This document shows, piece after piece, positions 1 through 7,432 of a stretch of 15,754 bases of DNA. Under the pieces are notes generated by a model. That model had not been told where the DNA came from, did not search any database, and was given only the letters and a program-made list of their open reading frames with translations. Position numbers and translations under genes: made by a program. The stretch comes from an uncultured Collinsella sp. GTDB taxonomy: Bacteria; Actinomycetota; Coriobacteriia; Coriobacteriales; Coriobacteriaceae. How positions within the stretch are numbered: position 1 is the first letter of the stretch; each line of letters starts with the position of its first letter. The stretch is taken from assembly GCA_900554495.1 (NCBI GenBank), contig USHR01000025.1, positions 1 to 15,754 on the forward strand. The letters run 5' to 3'.

Positions 1-157
1 CGTCGCACGCCCGGAGCGTAGAGCCGGACGGGACACGCGAACGGCATCAAAGCCGATGGCACGTCGATTCGCATGCACGAGATTGTACTCCCCGTACGCG
101 TCTGATAAAACGCTTTTTCTTTAACTAAGTAAAGTATTTTCATTTGACTGAAGCAAA
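1..157. other. Window-edge stretch without an assignable gene
   Basis: No convincing gene can be assigned here. On the minus strand an open frame runs from an ATG near 142 off the left edge of the window (about 47 codons, peptide beginning MKILYLVKEKAF), but it has no clear Shine-Dalgarno site and I recognise no family. The plus strand offers only short frames ending near 105, 119 and 126. The 100-150 part is AT-rich and could hold a promoter, but no pair of hexamers stands out. Confidence 0.3.
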
Positions 158-189
158 GAGGCCCATCACCGTAAGCGGTGACGGGCCTC
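151..189 (-). terminator. Rho-independent terminator downstream of dedA
   Basis: An inverted repeat with outer arms GAGGCCC (158-164) and GGGCCTC (183-189) and inner arms CACCG/CGGTG closes a 4-base loop. On the minus strand it is followed by TTTGCTT. It lies about 40 bases after the dedA stop, so it most likely ends that transcript. The plus side has no T-run. Confidence 0.75.
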
Positions 190-226
190 AACGGCACGGT
201 TTGCGCGCTGGCTCGAGCTAGGCGCT

Positions 227-865
227 CTATTTACCCAGCTTAGCCTTAACCAGGCCGACCACGGTCGGGATAATCGATACGGCGACGATGCCGATAATCA
301 GCAGCTCAAAGTGCTCCTGCACAAAGGGAATGCCGCCAAAGAAGTAGCCCAGCAGCGTAAAGACCGTCGACCAGGTAATGCCGCCCAGCACGTTAAAGAC
401 GACAAAGTTGCGCCAGTGCATGCCGCCCATGCCGGCGATAAAGGGCACGAAGGTGCGGATAAACGGGAAGAAGCGACCCAAGAAGATTGCCAGGTGACCC
501 CACTTGTCCAAGAAGTCCTCGGACTTTTTAATGCGCTCGGGCGTCATGGCCTTCACCTTGCCCGAGGCGATGATCTTGCGGCCAAAGAAGTGACCGATCA
601 TAAAGTTGCACTGATCGCCCAGGATGGCTGCGGCCCATGCGGTAGCCAGAAGCGCCACGATGTTAAAGCCGCCGTTGTGGGCAAAGAAGCCCGAAGCAAA
701 CAGCAGCGAATCGCCGGGAAGGAACGGGAAGAACACCACGCCCGTCTCGATAAAGATGATCAGAAACACGCAGCCGTAGGCCATAAGCGGGCCGGCGGCA
801 ATCCAACTGGCGATCGCGGTGCGCGGATCCTTAAGCAGCTCGGCAATGAAATTGATGAAACCCAT
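227..865 (-). CDS. DedA-family (SNARE-associated/VTT domain) membrane protein
   Basis: A 212-aa polytopic inner-membrane protein of the DedA family. Members are implicated in membrane homeostasis, lipid-carrier (undecaprenyl phosphate) or phospholipid flipping and stress tolerance; the exact substrate here is unknown. Family hallmarks are visible: an acidic residue and proline stretch at residues 40-53 (E40, then FFPFLPGDSLL with D52), and the GRFFPFIRTFVPF motif around 130-142 with conserved Arg131 and Arg137, followed by AGMGGM. Several hydrophobic segments span residues 24-45, 68-90, 153-178 and 186-206. The frame can be extended to a TTG at 904, but the ATG at 865 has a GAGAGG Shine-Dalgarno 9 bases upstream and a -10-like box at 912-917 would put the transcript start near the TTG, so 865 is chosen. 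It is monocistronic and divergent from cysE. Confidence in the family is high; the precise role is not shown by the sequence. Confidence 0.93.
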   Translation of the reverse strand: MGFINFIAELLKDPRTAIASWIAAGPLMAYGCVFLIIFIETGVVFFPFLPGDSLLFASGFFAHNGGFNIVALLATAWAAAILGDQCNFMIGHFFGRKIIASGKVKAMTPERIKKSEDFLDKWGHLAIFLGRFFPFIRTFVPFIAGMGGMHWRNFVVFNVLGGITWSTVFTLLGYFFGGIPFVQEHFELLIIGIVAVSIIPTVVGLVKAKLGK

Positions 866-911
866 GAAGTAAAACCTCTCAGTTGTGGGCGCGGACACGT
901 CCAAGTTGACC

Positions 912-917
912 AGTATA
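912..917 (-). promoter_or_regulatory. Putative -10 box of dedA
   Basis: The minus strand reads TATACT (5 of 6 to the sigma-A consensus) 47 bases upstream of the dedA ATG. No good -35 hexamer is seen at 16-18 bases, so the call rests on the -10 box and its position alone. Confidence 0.3.
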
Positions 918-1041
918 CGGTTGCGGCGCGAGCACGGGCCAAACCCCTCAAAAGTCTTACTCCATTACCAGCAAGTTTGCATAACTGACACCTGTCACGC
1001 AAAGCCGCCAAGATTGTTCTTCCTAATCCCTAGCGAATCGC

Positions 1042-1047
1042 TATACT
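1042..1047 (+). promoter_or_regulatory. Putative -10 box of cysE
   Basis: TATACT lies 42 bases upstream of the cysE GTG. The nearest -35 candidate is TTCTTC at 1018-1023 with an 18-base spacer, a weak match. No riboswitch-like structure is evident in the short leader. Confidence 0.3.
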
Positions 1048-1088
1048 TTATTGAATCGCATTGCCATGGCGCTAAGGGAGGGCGGCCG

Positions 1089-1793
1089 GTGAGCTTTATC
1101 AATACCATTCGCGAGGATATCAAGACCGTCCAGGCGCAGGACCCCGCCGCGCAAAACGGTCTGGTCATCTTCCTTTCCTATCCTGGCCTGCACGCCAAGT
1201 GGAACCACGTGCCCGAGCACTGGCTCTGGGAGCACGGTCATCGCTCGCTCGCCCGTGTGCTCTCGCAAATCACCCGCCACATCACCGGCGTCGAGATTCA
1301 TCCCGCTGCACAGATCGGCAAGCATTTCTTTATCGACCACGCCATGGGCGTCGTCATCGGCGAAACCACCATCGTGGGCGACAACTGCGTGCTCTACCAG
1401 GGCGTCACGCTCGGCGGCACCGGCAACGAGACCGGCAAGCGCCACCCCACCCTGGGCAACAACGTTACCGTGGGCACGGGCGCCAAGGTGCTCGGCAACA
1501 TTCGCATCGGCAACAACGTCAAGATCGGCGGCAACTCGGTTGTCGTCAAGGACGTGCCCGACAACTGTACCGTCGTGGGCGTGCCGGGACGCATCATCAA
1601 GCGCAACGGCTGCCGCGTGTTCGAGGAGAGCTTCGACGCCAAGCAGCACCGCGAGTACATGCCCGACGACGCCGCCGAGCAGTCCGCGCTCAACCGCCAG
1701 GGCATCACCGAGAACGCCCGCCGCGTCAAGGAACTCGAGCGAGAGGTGGCCGAGCTCAAAGCCCTCGTCGCCAAGCTCGTGGACGAACGCTAG
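1089..1793 (+). CDS. cysE: Serine O-acetyltransferase
   Basis: This 234-aa enzyme transfers acetyl from acetyl-CoA to L-serine to give O-acetylserine, the carbon acceptor for sulfide in cysteine synthesis; it is cytoplasmic. The left-handed beta-helix hexapeptide region runs from about residue 68 to 170 and contains the IHPAAQIG start, the [13 protein letters not shown] block with catalytic-type Asp83/His84, the QGVTLGGTG loop, His119 in KRHP, and GVPGRI. It is the short form, with a reduced N-terminal helical region compared with the E. coli enzyme. Residues 205-234 form a charged, heptad-like tail that may be a coiled coil. The frame is open back to 885, but GTG at 1089 is preceded at 6-8 bases by AGGGAGG and starts where homology begins ([10 protein letters not shown]). 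No cysK is adjacent; the gene appears to be transcribed alone. Family assignment is firm. Confidence 0.95.
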   Translation: MSFINTIREDIKTVQAQDPAAQNGLVIFLSYPGLHAKWNHVPEHWLWEHGHRSLARVLSQITRHITGVEIHPAAQIGKHFFIDHAMGVVIGETTIVGDNCVLYQGVTLGGTGNETGKRHPTLGNNVTVGTGAKVLGNIRIGNNVKIGGNSVVVKDVPDNCTVVGVPGRIIKRNGCRVFEESFDAKQHREYMPDDAAEQSALNRQGITENARRVKELEREVAELKALVAKLVDER

Positions 1794-1829
1794 AGACGGA
1801 CGGCCACCGACAACATTGACGCCAACGCA

Positions 1830-1869
1830 AAGGCGCGCCAGAGGATTCACCCCCGGCGCGCCTTATTTG
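1830..1869 (+). terminator. Bidirectional terminator after cysE
   Basis: Arms AAGGCGCGCC (1830-1839) and GGCGCGCCTT (1855-1864) form a 10-bp stem. It is followed by ATTT on the plus strand and TTTGC on the minus strand, so it can end both cysE and the converging ABC operon. Confidence 0.7.
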
Positions 1870-1871
1870 CG

Positions 1872-1902
1872 ATGTGACAAAGGGACTGTCCCTTTGTCAC
1901 AT
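1872..1902. repeat. 31-bp near-perfect palindrome (REP-like element)
   Basis: Arms of 15 bp (ATGTGACAAAGGGAC at 1872-1886 and its exact complement at 1888-1902) are separated by one base. The element sits between converging genes and its last base is the first base of the ABC gene's stop codon complement. A related core (ACAAAGGGGACAG) is found in the hairpin at 14446-14486. It probably belongs to a dispersed intergenic repeat family; neither side has a T-run typical of a terminator. Confidence 0.7.
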
Positions 1903-3917
1903 TATGCGAACTGACTCAGATAGAGGTCGGCGTAGGCACCCTCGGCAGCCAGCAGCTCCTTATGCGTACCCTGCTCGATAATGTTGCCGTGATCCATGAC
2001 CAAGATCAGGTCGGCATCTACGATCGTCGACAGACGGTGCGCGATCACAAAGCTCGTACGCCCACGCATGAGCGCGTCCATGGCGCGGCCGATGGCGAGC
2101 TCGGTGCGCGTGTCCACACTCGACGTCGCCTCGTCCAGGATGAGAATCGCCGGGTTGTTGAGCAGCACGCGCGCAATGGTCAGCAGCTGGCGCTGACCCT
2201 GGCTAATGCTCTCGGCATCGTTGGCCACGCGCGTGTCATAGCCCTGCGGCATGGTGCGCACAAAGAAGTCGACCTGCGCGGCGCGTGCGGCCGCCACGAT
2301 CTCCTCGCGCGTCGCCTCGGGGCAGCCATAGGCGATATTCTCGGCAATCGTTCCGTCGAACAGCCAGGCATCCTGCAACACCATGCCAAACTGCTGGCGC
2401 AGCTCGCCACGATCCATGCGGCTCGTGTCCACGCCGTCGAGCGTAATGCGCCCGCCGTCAATCTCGTAGAAGCGCATGAGCAGGTTGATGAGCGTGGTTT
2501 TGCCCGCGCCCGTGGTTCCCACCACGGCGATCTTCTGGCCCGGCTCGGCGGTAAACGACACGTCGCGCATGAGCGGCTTGTCGGGCGCGTAGCCAAAGCG
2601 TACATGCTCAAAAGCGACACGGCCCTCAACGCGACCCGGCAGCCTGGCGGCCTCGCCCGGCTGCGGATCCGCCTCCATCTCGGGTTCATCGAGCAGGTCG
2701 AACACGCGCTCCGCACTCGCCAGCGCGCTCTGCAGCGAGTTGAAGGTAAACGACAGCTGCGTCATGGGCTCAGATGCCTCGTAGATAAACTGGAAGAACG
2801 CCTGGAACACGCCGACGGTCATGTGGCCGGCAACCAGCATACTGCAGCCCACAATCGCAATCACGATCTGTGCCAGGCGGCCGATAAATCGCACCGCGGG
2901 GCCGACGGCGTTAATCATGAAGTCGGCCTTGGCACTCACGCGTGCCAGCTCGCCCGAGGCCTGGTGCACCTCGGCAGAACTTTGGCGCTCGCGGTTAAAC
3001 GCGCGAATCACCAGACGGCCCGAGTAGCCTTCCTCAACCGCGCTCGTAATCCTTGACACCCACTCCTGGCGCTCACCGGTTACGTCATGCGTGCGGCGCG
3101 AGACCACCTTGGTCACCAACAGCGACAACGCCGTAAAGAACAAAAAGACGAGCGTGAGCGGCACGCTAAACACGAACATCACGCTCACGGCGCCCACCAC
3201 GGTACCGATCGACACCAGAAGCTGCAGCAAGCCGCGCTGCATGCTCTCGGACATCTTGTCCAAGTCATTGGTCGCGCGGCTGACGACCTCGCCGGGACGA
3301 TGCGCGTCAAAATAGGCGAGCGGCAGACGATTGAGCTTTTGAGCGATGCGGTTACGCAGACACAGGTTGAGGCGTTCGGCCACGCTCGACATCAAAAAGC
3401 TCTGGAGCGCGTAGAACGAGGCGGCGGCCGTCCAGATCATAAAGTAGATGAAGATGGTCCTGCCGCAGTTCTCCCAGGTGATGTTGAAGGGTGTGTCGTT
3501 GGCAAACGCCACCTGAATGTGGCTCCACAGCTCATCGATCACGCGGGCGCTATATGCCGGCGCAGCGGTGTTAAAGATGGCATAGAACACAATGCTCGCG
3601 AACACGATATAGAAGCGCCAGTGGTCGCCGGCAGCCTCGCTCCACAGGCGGCGCACCGTCGCCCAGGTATCCCGAGGCGTCTCGTCCTCGTCGCCATCGT
3701 CCACGTCGCGCATGCGTTCCGCCTCGGCTCGGGCGCGCTCATCCTCCGCGCGCTCGTTTTCCTCATAGAGCGCCTGGCGGCGAGCCTCGCGCGCGGCTGC
3801 GGCCTTGGCGGCTTCATCCAGCTCGGGCGCTACGACAGCCTGGTCGACCGTTTTATCGGCAGCGTCCGCAGCGACGGCATCGACAAGGCCGCCTTGTTTC
3901 CTGAGCTCCTCGGTCAT
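1902..3917 (-). CDS. ABC exporter half-transporter, catalytic-site subunit
   Basis: This 671-aa subunit fuses a type-1 exporter membrane domain (about residues 100-400) to an ATPase domain. ATPase motifs are Walker A GTTGAGKTT at 467-475, Q-loop Gln515, signature ISQGQ at 571-575 (not the usual LSGGQ), Walker B ILILDE at 591-596 with the catalytic Glu, and switch His627 in IAHRLSTI. With the neighbouring subunit it should form a heterodimeric exporter in which only one of the two ATP sites is fully competent. The first ~90 residues are a charged Ala/Glu/Arg-rich cytoplasmic extension, probably helical, beyond the usual family length. ATG at 3917 is preferred over GTG at 3926: GGGAGG lies 8 bases upstream of the ATG, while the GTG overlaps that site. 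Only one base separates it from the upstream stop, suggesting translational coupling. Substrate unknown; drug or lipid efflux is inferred from family and the MarR gene. Confidence 0.93.
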   Translation of the reverse strand: MTEELRKQGGLVDAVAADAADKTVDQAVVAPELDEAAKAAAAREARRQALYEENERAEDERARAEAERMRDVDDGDEDETPRDTWATVRRLWSEAAGDHWRFYIVFASIVFYAIFNTAAPAYSARVIDELWSHIQVAFANDTPFNITWENCGRTIFIYFMIWTAAASFYALQSFLMSSVAERLNLCLRNRIAQKLNRLPLAYFDAHRPGEVVSRATNDLDKMSESMQRGLLQLLVSIGTVVGAVSVMFVFSVPLTLVFLFFTALSLLVTKVVSRRTHDVTGERQEWVSRITSAVEEGYSGRLVIRAFNRERQSSAEVHQASGELARVSAKADFMINAVGPAVRFIGRLAQIVIAIVGCSMLVAGHMTVGVFQAFFQFIYEASEPMTQLSFTFNSLQSALASAERVFDLLDEPEMEADPQPGEAARLPGRVEGRVAFEHVRFGYAPDKPLMRDVSFTAEPGQKIAVVGTTGAGKTTLINLLMRFYEIDGGRITLDGVDTSRMDRGELRQQFGMVLQDAWLFDGTIAENIAYGCPEATREEIVAAARAAQVDFFVRTMPQGYDTRVANDAESISQGQRQLLTIARVLLNNPAILILDEATSSVDTRTELAIGRAMDALMRGRTSFVIAHRLSTIVDADLILVMDHGNIIEQGTHKELLAAEGAYADLYLSQFA

Positions 3918-3918
3918 G

Positions 3919-5655
3919 CTACTCACCTCCCTTCATTTGCGATTCCGCGATGGCGCGGTACACCTCGCAGGTTTCCATAAGCTCGCCATGCGTGCCCAGG
4001 CCCACAACCTCGCCGTCCTTGAGCACGACGATCTGATCGGCGTGCAAGATCGTCGAGATGCGCTGCGCGATGATGAGCACCGCAGCGTCACGCGTCTCGT
4101 CTTGCAACGCATGGCGCAGGGCGGCATCGGTCTTAAAGTCCAGGGCCGAGAAACTGTCATCGAAGATATATAGATCGGCATGCTTCATGAGCGCACGGGC
4201 GATGGCCAGACGCTGGCGCTGGCCGCCCGAGAAGTTCGTGCCGCCCTGCGCCACCGGGGTATCGAGCCCCTGCGGCTGATCGAGCACAAAGGTGCTCTGG
4301 GCAACCTTGAGCGCGTGAAGCATGTCGGCCTCAGTCGCGTCTTCGTTGCCAAAGCGCAGGTTGCTTGCCACGGTGCCAGAGAACAGCCACGCCTTCTGCG
4401 GCACGTAAGCGATATGCCCGCGAATCTCGTCTTGCGAAAGATCGCGCAGATCAACGCCGTCCAGGCGAATGGCGCCCTTGGTGGCATCGTGGAAGCGCAG
4501 TAAGAGCTTGGCCACCGTCGACTTGCCCGAGCCCGTCGAGCCGACGATAGCGGTCGTCTGACCGCGGCGACAGGTAAAGTTCAGATCGCACAGCGTGTCC
4601 TCGTCGGCATCGTCAAAACGGAACGACATATGGTCGAACACGGCCACCGCGTCGGCCCCATCTGCGGACTCAGGCGCCCCGTCGCCCAGCGTAGCCTTGC
4701 CGTCCACGATGCTCGGCTCGATTTCGAGCACCTGCTGCGCACGGTTGAGGCACGCCGCAGCGCGCGGAAGCGTCAGAATCACCATCTGCGCCATCATCAC
4801 AAAGAACAGGATCAGGATCGCGTATTCCAACACGGCCGAGATGCTGCCGATTTGCATGGCATGGACGCCCACGCGGTTGCCGCCCACCCACAGCACCGCC
4901 ACCTCGGCGATGTTCATCAAAAAGAAGCTGGAGCTGTCGAGACCCACAAACAGGTGGTTGACCTTGATGGCATTGGCCGCGTAATCGCTAAACACCTCGT
5001 CCAGGCGCTGCTCCTCGTGGCGCTCCTTGTTAAATGCGCGGATGACGCGCACGCCCACGATGTTCTCGCGCAGCACCACGTTCATGCGGTCGATAAAGCT
5101 CTGCAGGCGCATAAAGATCGGCGCGGCGTTGGCAACGGTAAAGACCGCCGCCACCAGCACGATCGCAACGACCACGCCCAGCAGCGTGCCCATGGCGGGA
5201 TCGATAAACCAGGCAAAGATGATGCCCGCCACGGCCAAGAACGGCACCGGCAGCACCAGCTGAATCGTCTGCAGGATAGCCTGCTGAATCACGTTGATGT
5301 CGTTGAGCGAGCGTGTGATCATCGATCCCGTGCCAAAACGCTCAAAGTCGCTGGCAGCGAGCTCGAGCGATTTGTCGTACACGGCATTGCGGATATCGCA
5401 GGCCACGTTGGCGGCCAGGCGCGCCGAAAGATAGCAGCCCAGAACCGTGCCGCCGCTAGCCATGCTGGTCGCGATAAACATGTATAGGCCGTTGCGTAAA
5501 ATGTAGTCGACATCGCCCGTGGTAATACCGGTGTTGACCATGTTCGCCAGCATCGTGGGAACCAACAGCGTACCGACGTTATCTATCAGCACCGCAAACA
5601 GCGTCACCGCAATCAGACCGCGGTACGGCCTCATAAACCTCATTAAGAGTCGCAT
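3919..5655 (-). CDS. ABC exporter half-transporter, degenerate-site subunit
   Basis: This 578-aa half-transporter has an N-terminal six-helix type-1 exporter domain (about residues 10-305) and a C-terminal ATPase. Visible motifs: Walker A GSTGSGKS at 372-379, Q-loop Gln420, signature FSGGQ at 475-479, Walker B YIFDD with Asp500 where the catalytic Glu is expected, and Gln531 in IIAQRISTI replacing the switch His. Loss of both residues is the known pattern of the non-catalytic partner in heterodimeric exporters such as TM287/288, BmrCD and LmrCD, and it fits the intact Glu/His and altered signature in the next gene. The start at 5655 overlaps the marR end by 13 bases and is preceded by GAGGGGG about 5 bases upstream. 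Its stop lies one base before the next ATG. The two genes are thus expected to be made in equal amounts and controlled by the MarR protein. Confidence 0.94.
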   Translation of the reverse strand: MRLLMRFMRPYRGLIAVTLFAVLIDNVGTLLVPTMLANMVNTGITTGDVDYILRNGLYMFIATSMASGGTVLGCYLSARLAANVACDIRNAVYDKSLELAASDFERFGTGSMITRSLNDINVIQQAILQTIQLVLPVPFLAVAGIIFAWFIDPAMGTLLGVVVAIVLVAAVFTVANAAPIFMRLQSFIDRMNVVLRENIVGVRVIRAFNKERHEEQRLDEVFSDYAANAIKVNHLFVGLDSSSFFLMNIAEVAVLWVGGNRVGVHAMQIGSISAVLEYAILILFFVMMAQMVILTLPRAAACLNRAQQVLEIEPSIVDGKATLGDGAPESADGADAVAVFDHMSFRFDDADEDTLCDLNFTCRRGQTTAIVGSTGSGKSTVAKLLLRFHDATKGAIRLDGVDLRDLSQDEIRGHIAYVPQKAWLFSGTVASNLRFGNEDATEADMLHALKVAQSTFVLDQPQGLDTPVAQGGTNFSGGQRQRLAIARALMKHADLYIFDDSFSALDFKTDAALRHALQDETRDAAVLIIAQRISTILHADQIVVLKDGEVVGLGTHGELMETCEVYRAIAESQMKGGE

Positions 5656-6155
5656 GTGTCCCCCTCGCCCTTATCGTCAGCCTCGTTCTCGGCGGCCACT
5701 TGCCGTTTAAATGCCTCGCACTCTTCGTTCAGAACATGGGAGAATTTACCGACCAGGCGCATGATCTCGCGCTGTTCCCACGGCTCGAGCGCTTCGAATG
5801 CCTGTTGCTCGGCTTTTTGCGCCGGTAACGCGTAGCGCTTGGCAAACCGCACGCCTTCTTCGGTCAATCGCACAACCTTGTTCTTACGACTACCTTCGGC
5901 AAACTCCAACGTCGCAAGCCCTCGCGCCCTAAGCGTCTTGATCGCCGAATTGATGGTCTGTTTGCTGTAGAACCATTCACTCGTCAGCCGACTCACGGCA
6001 ACGCTTCCGCCCGCTGCACTCGTGTCGACGAGCATCCAGTAGGCGCAGTCCGAAAGACCGCAGGTACGCGCGAACTCCGAATAGATACGGTCAAGCCCGT
6101 TAAGCATCCGGTCGAAATCGACCAGGCTAACTGCACTATTCATCTCTCCCACCAT
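5643..6155 (-). CDS. MarR-family transcriptional regulator
   Basis: A 170-aa winged-helix regulator, first gene of the exporter operon. The DNA-binding core covers about residues 50-105: a helix-turn-helix with recognition helix around SKQTINSAIKTLRARGL (64-80) and the wing EGSRKNKVVRLTEEG (87-101), close to the MarR consensus. Flanking helices at 15-40 and 110-155 would make the dimer interface; the C-terminal tail is acidic. MarR proteins generally repress an adjacent efflux gene until a small ligand binds. The start is uncertain: ATG at 6155 has no clear Shine-Dalgarno, and ATG at 6143 has GGGAG only 2 bases away, so a short-leader transcript is possible. Its 3' end overlaps the first ABC gene by 13 bases. 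Autoregulation is suggested by the repeated element in its promoter (6160-6209). Confidence 0.9.
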   Translation of the reverse strand: MVGEMNSAVSLVDFDRMLNGLDRIYSEFARTCGLSDCAYWMLVDTSAAGGSVAVSRLTSEWFYSKQTINSAIKTLRARGLATLEFAEGSRKNKVVRLTEEGVRFAKRYALPAQKAEQQAFEALEPWEQREIMRLVGKFSHVLNEECEAFKRQVAAENEADDKGEGDTCDS

Positions 6156-6159
6156 TCGA

Positions 6160-6209
6160 TAGTCCGAGTTTTGACCAATTTATATCTCTACATTAGTCCG
6201 AGTTTTGAC
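6160..6209 (-). promoter_or_regulatory. Duplicated operator-like element in the marR promoter
   Basis: The 16-bp sequence TAGTCCGAGTTTTGAC occurs twice, at 6160-6175 and 6194-6209, 34 bp apart start to start. The second copy extends into an inverted repeat, TAGTC-8-GACTA; the first is TAGTC-8-GACCA. On the minus strand the copies bracket a TATAAA -10-like box (6184-6179), so one would cover the -35 region and the other the start site. This is where a MarR dimer would be expected to block transcription. Confidence 0.65.
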
Positions 6210-6260
6210 TATCGTCAATACGCTCGTTGTTTATGGTCGGCTCTACATAAGCATATCGAC

Positions 6261-6296
6261 AAAAAAGACCGCCGGCGCGGGGGCGGCGCCGGCGGT
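6261..6296 (-). terminator. Strong Rho-independent terminator of the 96-aa gene
   Basis: Arms CCGCCGGCGC (6269-6278) and GCGCCGGCGG (6286-6295) are perfectly complementary, with one more A-T pair outside. On the minus strand the stem is followed by TCTTTTTT. It lies 27 bases after the stop at 6323 and upstream of the marR promoter, insulating the two units. Confidence 0.9.
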
Positions 6297-6322
6297 TGCG
6301 AGAGAATATCAGTTGTTGGCCG

Positions 6323-6613
6323 TTAGGCAGCAACGGCCTCGTAGACCGTGGCGCCCGAGAAGCTATCGTGCAGGCTCTTGCCGCAGATCCACGGCAGCTC
6401 GACGACCTCGCAGACCGTGTTGACCAGCTCAGAGCAGTCAGTAAAGTGGCCCTTATCGTTGAGGGCCTCGCAATCCTGAACACGCCAATAGCCATCGGTG
6501 TGCGTGATGTAGTACTCGTGATCATTGATCGACACGAAAGCGCGCGTCTTGGAACGCAGCAGCTTCAGAAATCCTTCGAAGTCGGTCTCGACGACATCTC
6601 CAGCCTGGAACAT
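6323..6613 (-). CDS. Hypothetical protein, 96 aa
   Basis: I do not recognise a family. The gene is well supported: the ATG at 6613 has AGGAGG 7 bases upstream, and a strong terminator follows the stop. The product is soluble-looking, with no signal peptide or membrane segment, slightly acidic, and contains four cysteines (48, 60, 68, 77) plus an aromatic, strand-rich centre (EYYITHTDGYWRV at 33-45). The N-terminus (MFQAGDVVETDFEGFLKLL) resembles the beginning of a small beta-rich fold, but no active site is visible. It is a monocistronic unit between the exporter operon and a divergent nitroreductase gene, with no evident functional link to either. Confidence 0.75.
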   Translation of the reverse strand: MFQAGDVVETDFEGFLKLLRSKTRAFVSINDHEYYITHTDGYWRVQDCEALNDKGHFTDCSELVNTVCEVVELPWICGKSLHDSFSGATVYEAVAA

Positions 6614-6738
6614 GATGTTACCTCCTGGCCCGGCGCCACCATGGCGCGTTGATAAACGTTGGTGCTCCTTTAGTAAAACCTTTATCAGAGCTTATGCGCG
6701 CATCATTTAGGCAAGTGGTAAAAAACCGCAGGGTAGAC

Positions 6739-6761
6739 GGGATAAAACGTTTAACCATCCC
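6739..6761. promoter_or_regulatory. Operator-like inverted repeat in a divergent promoter region
   Basis: Between the 96-aa gene and the nitroreductase gene, GGGAT (6739-6743) and ATCCC (6757-6761) flank the 8-bp palindrome AAACGTTT (6745-6752). AAACGTTT-centred sites are common for LacI-type regulators. No regulator gene of that family is present in the window, so the assignment is tentative. Confidence 0.25.
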
Positions 6762-6767
6762 ACCGGT

Positions 6768-6796
6768 TTGTCACATTCTGGCTGAAGTTTTATGCA
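6768..6796 (+). promoter_or_regulatory. Putative nitroreductase promoter
   Basis: TTGTCA (6768-6773, 5 of 6 to the -35 consensus) and TATGCA (6791-6796, 3 of 6) are separated by 17 bases. The leader to the ATG would be about 100 bases and shows no strong structure. Confidence 0.3.
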
Positions 6797-6904
6797 AACC
6801 AACTTTTCCACTTGGTAGCTTGCGTTGTTTGGGGCCGACTACGCGATTACGGTTTTGGTTCGGCGGGTAAGAACGAGGCATCGAAACCAACGTCAGGAGG
6901 ACCC

Positions 6905-7432
6905 ATGGAGACCATCGAAGCACTCATCCACCGCCGCAGCTGCCGCAACTACAGCGATCGCCCTGTCGAGGCCGAGAAGCTCGCACGCATTATCGAAGCC
7001 GGCCAGTACGCGCCGAGCGGCATGGGACGCCAGCCGGTCACGTTCGTCGCCGTCACCGACCCCGCAACCGTCGAGCGCCTCTCGCAGCTCAACGCCCAAG
7101 TTATGGGCAGAGAGGGAGATCCCTTCTACGGCGCCAAGACCGTTGTGGTGGTGCTGGTCGACCGCAGCGTGCCCACGCACCTGGAAGACGGCTCGCTCGC
7201 CATGGGCAACCTGCTCAACGCAGCCTATGCGCTGGGCGTCGATTCGTGTTGGATCCACCGCGCGCACGAGGTCTTTGACTCACCCGAGGGACTGGAACTG
7301 CTGGCCAAGTGGGGTCTGCCCGCCGACGGAAGCCTGCGCGGTGTGGGCAACTGCATTCTGGGCTACGCCGAGGACACACTCCCCGAGGCAAAGCCGCGCC
7401 GCGACAACGTGGTGTATGTTCCGCCGTTCTAA
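6905..7432 (+). CDS. Nitroreductase-family flavoprotein
   Basis: A 175-aa protein of the FMN-dependent nitroreductase family, small NAD(P)H-linked oxidoreductases that reduce nitro compounds, quinones or flavins as dimers in the cytoplasm. The N-terminal FMN phosphate motif HRRSCRNYSDRPV (9-21), the APSGMGRQPV loop (37-46), the helix DGSLAMGNLLNAAYALGVDS with the following CWIHRA, and the C-terminal GYAED...KPRRDNVVY segment all match. Length is on the short side but complete for the ~170-aa subgroup. ATG at 6905 is chosen because AGGAGG ends 4 bases before it and homology starts there, although the frame is open back to 6812. The physiological substrate cannot be told from sequence. The gene stands alone and converges on the LCP gene 16 bases away. 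Confidence 0.92.
   Translation: METIEALIHRRSCRNYSDRPVEAEKLARIIEAGQYAPSGMGRQPVTFVAVTDPATVERLSQLNAQVMGREGDPFYGAKTVVVVLVDRSVPTHLEDGSLAMGNLLNAAYALGVDSCWIHRAHEVFDSPEGLELLAKWGLPADGSLRGVGNCILGYAEDTLPEAKPRRDNVVYVPPF

Noticed and set aside
866..904. TTG start extending DedA by 13 residues
   Set aside because: The ATG at 865 has GAGAGG at a good distance, the extension has no ribosome site, and the predicted transcript start is near 905.
885..1088. N-terminal extension of CysE in the same frame
   Set aside because: Homology begins at the GTG at 1089, which has its own AGGGAGG; the upstream part covers the promoter region and the dedA leader.
1041..1850. Long minus-strand open frame opposite cysE (269 codons)
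   Set aside because: It mirrors the codon pattern of a high-GC gene on the other strand, has no ribosome site and no recognisable domain.
3918..3926. GTG start for the second ABC subunit
   Set aside because: It overlaps the Shine-Dalgarno site that serves the ATG at 3917.
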